64,000 nucleotides of DNA from Georgenia satyanarayanai (lineage in GTDB: Bacteria > Actinomycetota > Actinomycetes > Actinomycetales > Actinomycetaceae): the NCBI RefSeq assembly GCF_023715365.1, contig NZ_JAMBNZ010000002.1:62001-126000 (forward strand), given 5' to 3'. The translations under genes and the position numbers were made by a program. The notes below the pieces were generated by a model. That model searched no databases. It saw only the letters and a program-made list of their open reading frames with translations, and had not been told where the DNA came from. Positions 61,701-64,000 of this stretch are shown in pieces; the stretch's first letter is position 1; every line of letters begins with the position of its first letter.

Positions 61701-62164
61701 GCGAGCCCGCGGAGTTCGGCGAGCCCGTGGAGCTCTCTGCCGGCACCCACGCGGTGGCCGTCGATGCGCCCGACAACTACGCGGTGGCCTACACCGGGGC
61801 CTGCGAGGAGGACGGCACGCTGACGGTCGGCCTCGCCGACTCGGTGGTGTGCACGGTCGTCGCCACCCTGGACGAGCCGAGCGAGCAGCCGACGGAGGAG
61901 CCGACCGAGCCCCCCACCGAGGAGCCCACCGAGGCCCCCACCGGGACGCCGACAGGGGACCCGACCAGGAATCCGACGGACGAGCCGCCCACGTCCGCCC
62001 CGACGCGCTCGCCCGCGGCCGGGCCGGACGCCACCGCCGAGCCGGGGGGCGACACCCCCCGCATGCCGTCCACCGGTGCCGGCGGCGTGTGGGCACTCGT
62101 CGTCGCCTCCGTCGTCGCGACCGCCCTGGGCGCACTCCTCGTCCGCCGTCGCCGCTCCCTCTGA
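55703..62164 (+). CDS. giant cell-wall-anchored PKD/vWA surface protein
   Basis: 2153 residues. A signal peptide (to ~30, AGPAAADVSG) precedes a unique partly helical region (31-452). Next come a PKD-like domain (~453-545), a MopE-like Asp-rich calcium segment (~634-675, DVDADGWHANVDCADDDPAV), PKD domains (~681-846), an F5/8-type-C-like (discoidin) domain (~853-1011), three more PKD domains (~1013-1268) and an Ig-like domain. The vWA domain (~1368-1558) has MIDAS DESGSMG. A DUF11-like domain, three ~95-residue repeats plus a fourth divergent one (~1685-2052) and a Pro/Thr/Glu linker follow. The end is MPSTG-TM-RRRRSL, a variant sortase signal. Likely an adhesin. Confidence 0.85.
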   Translation: MGRTTRVAAATAGAALVLGGITTAGPAAADVSGFTLNGYSFGPNATVMVDIGTLTRDCDTFWTASDIYVVPSGSVGPGSTLSDVSGSPNTLQGTGLGSGVFGEILAITAPSGSVGAGTYDLVEDTCQNGVLDGSDSLLSPAFEVVLPTGVPLLPDPAIQAMKGAAEEQADHWVDAAMAYTAFFAVTQGYLLASDARNLLSFYLTYVCLALPEGIWCPTPSVTDVWRMQAAVVKTIIDRATYYEGIAADPPDPDFTEPAVPAPITDFAAPLGHPGWTAFASWADHLSQTTELSAAFLAAMEKYQGAALADDAPAALLHARAVRDYAARLNVALANESSALNASTSAFASAGTNLNTGMSRLREVTERIAAEGLTEVEERELRNLGATDEDLDRLVDVVVDELGGAPESWTTFQNSEISVNNGMSGAYTQLANAMSPIISELEALVATRGETPYPTVTAPGAASVPVGTPRSLTARCTGCETIEWDLDGDGAFDDATGTTVTHTFPATGQVLSGQPGRVLVGVRAIAADGRTAADVVQLQLTSSNRPPTHTSPLPAPGVVEVPLDGSQELAVTVADPDGDDVTTEWPVGEDTVATGTSHTFSPGTEETPRRVAAHSTDPSGAARTTQWTLVPVHPDVDADGWHANVDCADDDPAVHPGAAEVPGNGVDDDCDPGTEDTGPPTATFDHAPSPAVVDEPVTFTDRSTDPDGPLSAWAWDVDGDGATDSTERHPTHTYTAAGRYDVTLTVTDGDGQSDEASGVVVVTDRPVASFTWEPEVPLVGNPVRLTDTSTDADGIAAWEWDLDHDGATFTVDSTEQHPVHVMDASGTVALRVTDSLGVVSQVASAEILLSGPPRAAFSPLPGTGLADVALVDHGGSVLAFSSAAAQSTTPVEMIDVDYPAAPTGWRTAPALTTNQWAVLDLGRSWQIEALALRPGTGQSTRPQDVRLALGEVRGTSADLFTTAVDTQLANTADLQHLELHAPRTGRYLRFDALTNRGSTAYTETLELKALTGQVGSARVQFTDRSADADGDIVAWAWTFGDGATSTEQHPVHTYAAPGDYTVTLTVTDAEGSTSRTELLQRVVAPLPDTDVAVPSTVLEGRSERFTDTTAVPAGRAVVERTWTWGDGSRTDGTLAPTHAYPDDGEYEVTLTVTDSYGQQATSTRTVTVENVAPTVSAGRDHTVPVATVEGRAVSTWTPDATVNDVAADRAELRCTWDFGDGSDAVVVEGCTSTTARVPHRYGVGTHTATLMVTDADGGSSTDTATVTVQPSPTYLSVYPVPGSLTSTGELSVRATLWNRTGFTPVPGAELAVTLGDETRTVRTDAAGAVQLQLPLGAERELHAEFAGTGDYLTSADTDTVPDTQRPPGDVVFTIDESGSMGGVQRQVQANVVHIAEQLAQQIDYQIGVMGFGGGFLAHEGRAGHLPRVVVPATDNLDDVAAATAALTTGGGDEPGIDAIVDALGENVGLRPGAGRCVVLVGDEHTQRSQYTVEEARAALAEHEAVLFSIITPNSSTQDYQDLATGSGGAVFDIREFATDPQPVLDALLASCATALVERPDITVAIDDGRTGASGGELLTYALDVANVGQVGATGVALTVELPEGLTLVSARDGGTADGATVTWPVFDADAGATVARSLTVRVAEDVAAGGTLAVTARAFDDGTHGSDLTPANNVATDVDDVLERPRLTVVTAVVNDDGGRAAPGDFTVTLADGPGAPVSAPGSVDGTVHVLTAGTYAVDGGSLPGYTTTLSGDCADGTITLAAGGTGTCTVTHDDVAPELATLTVTTQVVNDDGGTATAADFMVTLRRGTEVVATGPGAAAGTVHTLGAGAYVVDGGALARYTTTVTGDCAADGTISLTAGGTGACTIVHDDVPPEVATLTVVTEVVTDHGGAADAADFVVGVAGVGNAPGSTSGTAYALDAGSYALALDEGPAGYRTTFGGACAADGSVSVAAGDDVTCTVTHDDVAAQVTVGLQVVSAAQSAAVAVMAAPEGFSLTVGGEPAEFGEPVELSAGTHAVAVDAPDNYAVAYTGACEEDGTLTVGLADSVVCTVVATLDEPSEQPTEEPTEPPTEEPTEAPTGTPTGDPTRNPTDEPPTSAPTRSPAAGPDATAEPGGDTPRMPSTGAGGVWALVVASVVATALGALLVRRRRSL
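60755..61600 (+). repeat. three tandem ~95-residue repeats in the surface protein
   Basis: Each unit begins TLTVVTxVVNDDGG-like, contains VDGG-x6-YTTT, a disulfide-type Cys pair (GDCAADG ... GTCTVTHDD) and ends THDDV. Units: ~60755-61023, ~61030-61317, ~61324-61598; a more divergent fourth follows to ~61860. They resemble prealbumin-like stalk domains of Gram-positive surface proteins. Confidence 0.8.
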
Positions 62165-62277
62165 CCTCTCGACCCGCCCCCTCGACGCTCACCGCTAGCC
62201 CACCCCCTCCGCGAAGGGAGCTGGAACCCGCCCCTCTGCCCCGCGCCGGCGGGCGGGTCCGGCGCAGGTGCGGGGCC

Positions 62278-62283
62278 TAGGGT
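62278..62283 (+). promoter_or_regulatory. -10 box TAGGGT of a leaderless phosphatase transcript
   Basis: TAGGGT ends 8 nt before the ATG at 62292 and overlaps the longer frame starting at GTG 62268, which it rules out. Confidence 0.6.
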
Positions 62284-62291
62284 GGGTGCCC

Positions 62292-62990
62292 ATGGCCACC
62301 GTCATCCTCGTCAGGCACGCCCGGAGCACCGCGAACACCGCCGGCATACTGGCCGGGCGGACCCCTGGCGTCGAGCTCGACGAGACCGGACGGGAGCAGG
62401 CGGCCCGGACCGGCGCCCGCCTCGGCGCGGTCCCGCTCGTCGCCGTCGTCTCCAGTCCGCTCGAGCGGTGTCGGCAGACCGCTCAGGCCGTCCTCGACCA
62501 CCAGGGCACCGGCCTCACTGTCCGGTTGGAGGAGGGCCTCACCGAGTGCGACTACGGCGCGTGGCAGGGTGGCGCGCTCGCCGACCTCGCAAAAGAAAAC
62601 CTGTGGTCGGTGGTCCAGCGGCAGCCCTCGGCCGCGGTCTTCCCGGGCGGGGAGTCGCTCGTGGCGATGCACGCCCGCGCGGTGAGCGCGGTTCGGCGGA
62701 TCGACGCGGCGGTCGAGGCGGAGCACGGCGCGGCCGCGGTGTGGGCGGCCGTCACCCACGGCGACCTCGTCAAGGCGATCCTCGCCGATGCCCTCGGGCT
62801 GCACCTGGACCTGTTCCAGCGGCTTCACGCGGACCCCGCCTCGGTCTCGGTCGTGCGCTACACCCCCGCCCAGCCGCACGTCCTCGCGGTCAACACCCAC
62901 GCCGGGGACCTCTCGTGGCTGAGCGCCGCGCCGGACGCGCCGCAGGTCGGTGGCGGCGCCGGACCGGCGGACCCCGCGCCCGCCTCGTAG
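62292..62990 (+). CDS. histidine phosphatase family protein (MSMEG_4193-like)
   Basis: 232 residues, phosphoglycerate-mutase fold. It opens MATVILVRHARSTANTAGIL with the RHG-type catalytic motif written RHA (catalytic His retained), then ELDETGREQAARTGARL, SSPLERCRQTAQAVL, the acidic ECDYGAWQGG and the second His in VTHGDLVKAIL. Actinobacterial subfamily found next to DUF3090 and SCO1664-type genes, a neighbourhood linked to mycothiol ligase mshC. Substrate unknown. The stop codon overlaps the next gene's -10 box. Confidence 0.9.
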   Translation: MATVILVRHARSTANTAGILAGRTPGVELDETGREQAARTGARLGAVPLVAVVSSPLERCRQTAQAVLDHQGTGLTVRLEEGLTECDYGAWQGGALADLAKENLWSVVQRQPSAAVFPGGESLVAMHARAVSAVRRIDAAVEAEHGAAAVWAAVTHGDLVKAILADALGLHLDLFQRLHADPASVSVVRYTPAQPHVLAVNTHAGDLSWLSAAPDAPQVGGGAGPADPAPAS

Positions 62991-62993
62991 CAT
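62988..62993 (+). promoter_or_regulatory. -10 box TAGCAT of a leaderless DUF3090 transcript
   Basis: TAGCAT ends 7 nt before the GTG at 63001; its first three bases are the stop codon of the preceding gene. Confidence 0.55.
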
Positions 62994-63000
62994 GGGTCCC

Positions 63001-63552
63001 GTGCCCCAGACCGCCCACACCTTCGACTGGCCCGACCGGCTCGTGATCGGCACGGTGGGGCGCCCCGGCTCGCGCACCTTCTACCTGCAGGCCCGCGCCG
63101 GCGCGCGGCTGCTGAGCGTCGCCCTCGAGAAGGAGCAGTCCGCCGCCCTCGCCGAGAAGATCGACGAGCTTCTCGACGAGCTCATGGCCACCGACGGTAA
63201 CCGCTTCAGCGTCCCCGACGAGGCCCCCGTGGAGCTGGTCGACGACGACGCCCTCGACCAGCCGGTCGAGGAGCAGTTCCGCGTCGGCATCATGGGGCTG
63301 GGCTGGGACCCGTCGACGGCGCAGCTCGTCATCGAGGCCGTGCCCGCCCAGCCGGTCGACCCGCAGACTCTCGAGCCGCTCGGCCCGGAGCCGGAGGAGG
63401 TCCTCGTCGTGCGGATCCCCGTGGGCGCGGCCCGGGCCTTTGCCCAGCGCACGCGCGGGATCGTCGAGGCGGGCCGGCCGCTGTGCCCGCGGTGCGGCGA
63501 GCCGATGGATCCGGAGGGGCACGTCTGCGGGCTTCCCGACGGCCTGCAGTGA
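63001..63552 (+). CDS. DUF3090 family protein
   Basis: 183 residues starting VPQTAHTFDWPDRLVIGTVG. It contains RTFYLQARAGARLLSVALEK, EEQFRVGIMGLGWDPSTAQL and a C-terminal zinc-ribbon-like CPRCGEPMDPEGHVC. Widespread in actinobacteria, always near the phosphatase and the SCO1664-type protein; no function known to me. It overlaps the next gene by 4 bp. Confidence 0.9.
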   Translation: MPQTAHTFDWPDRLVIGTVGRPGSRTFYLQARAGARLLSVALEKEQSAALAEKIDELLDELMATDGNRFSVPDEAPVELVDDDALDQPVEEQFRVGIMGLGWDPSTAQLVIEAVPAQPVDPQTLEPLGPEPEEVLVVRIPVGAARAFAQRTRGIVEAGRPLCPRCGEPMDPEGHVCGLPDGLQ

Positions 63553-64000
63553 CACCCGAGCTCGCCGACGGGGACATCGTCCTGGACGGGCGGATCACGA
63601 CGGCGTCCAACGCCACCTTCCTCGGCCACATCGGGGAGCTGAGCGTCGTCTACAAGCCGGTCGCCGGTGAGCGGCCGCTGTGGGACTTCCCCGACGGCAC
63701 GTTGGCGCAGCGCGAGCTCGCGTCCTACCTCCTCTCCGAGGCGCTCGGGTGGGACGTCGTGCCCCGGACCTGGCTGCACGAGGGACCGCTCGGCCCCGGG
63801 ATGGCCCAGCTGTGGTGCGAGCCGGACCCCGCGCAGGACGCCGTCACGCTCGTCCCTGCCGACGAGGTGCCCGGCGAGGGCTGGTGCCACGTGCTGAGCG
63901 GCGTCGACGAGGAGGACCGCGAGGTCGCCCTCCTCCACGAGGACTCCCTCGCGCTGCGCCGGATGGCGGTCTTCGACGTCCTCGCCAACAACGCCGACCG
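63549..64000 (+). CDS. SCO1664 family (PI3/4-kinase-like fold) protein, 3' end outside window
   Basis: First ~150 residues of a longer protein. GTG 63549 overlaps the DUF3090 stop (GTGA). The sequence DGRITTASNATFLGHIGELS, VVYKPVAGERPLWDFPDGTL, ELASYLLSEALGWDVVPRTW and FDVLANNADR is the start of the SCO1664 family: a phosphate-loop-less kinase-like fold with the Lys of VVYKPV and the conserved Asn-Asn-Ala-Asp block. Catalytic activity is unproven. mshC would be expected downstream. Confidence 0.88.
   Translation, partial: MTPELADGDIVLDGRITTASNATFLGHIGELSVVYKPVAGERPLWDFPDGTLAQRELASYLLSEALGWDVVPRTWLHEGPLGPGMAQLWCEPDPAQDAVTLVPADEVPGEGWCHVLSGVDEEDREVALLHEDSLALRRMAVFDVLANNAD

Overview
This 64 kb window is very GC-rich, densely packed chromosomal DNA from an actinobacterium. 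Gene families and gene order (pafBC-tatAC-helY, rbpA, an Lnt/polyprenol-mannose synthase pair, the garA-ftsR cluster, the SCO1664/DUF3090 cluster) point to Actinomycetota, most likely Micrococcales. A Georgenia/Cellulomonas-like genus is a guess, not a demonstrated placement. No rRNA, tRNA or CRISPR array was seen.

Layout. 1-6072: end of rsmB, rpe, an FMN riboswitch driving a two-gene ABC importer, then hisE, hisG and a small membrane protein. 6115-17590: a DUF3866 gene, the pafB-pafC WYL regulators, tatA-tatC, a lipid-kinase-like gene, the helicase helY, lnt with a polyprenol-phosphate-mannose synthase gene, and rbpA behind a sigma-R-like promoter. 17735-29276: mixed housekeeping and accessory genes: an aldo/keto reductase, ssb paralogue, CPBP protease, two-component system, an AraC/VOC/UvrA-like cassette, pspC, an alpha-toroid protein and several gene remnants.

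29408-42340 is an accessory island with less GC-biased sequence. It carries two related lipoproteins, a chimeric secreted/VOC gene, a nest of three insertion sequences (IS30 inside an ISL3-family element that also holds an IS1634-type fragment), a small secreted protein with an ABC transporter under a near-perfect promoter, a twice-frameshifted uracil-DNA glycosylase gene, and a recombinase / HTH / zinc-ribbon recombinase trio. 42347-51046 returns to core genes on the minus strand: an RlmG-like methyltransferase, nitroreductase, a DUF2510 membrane protein, and a cluster matching mycobacterial Rv1830-Rv1822 (MerR, bifunctional nuclease, ftsR, garA, DUF881, sbp, DUF881, pgsA). 51135-64000: an LLM oxidoreductase, an ectoine-type ABC importer (ehuBCDA), a 2153-residue PKD/vWA surface protein, and a phosphatase-DUF3090-SCO1664 operon cut by the window edge.

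Two themes run through the window. First, at least sixteen genes have a TANNNT box ending 6-8 nt before the start codon, which implies leaderless transcripts. Second, decay is concentrated around the island: three transposase genes of which only one is intact, and remnants of LuxR, DUF4287 and Mug-type genes. The most promising undescribed unit is the secreted protein plus ABC transporter operon at 35047-38016. The most informative core-genome oddity is an FMN-riboswitch-controlled importer sitting where relatives usually carry the riboflavin biosynthesis operon.
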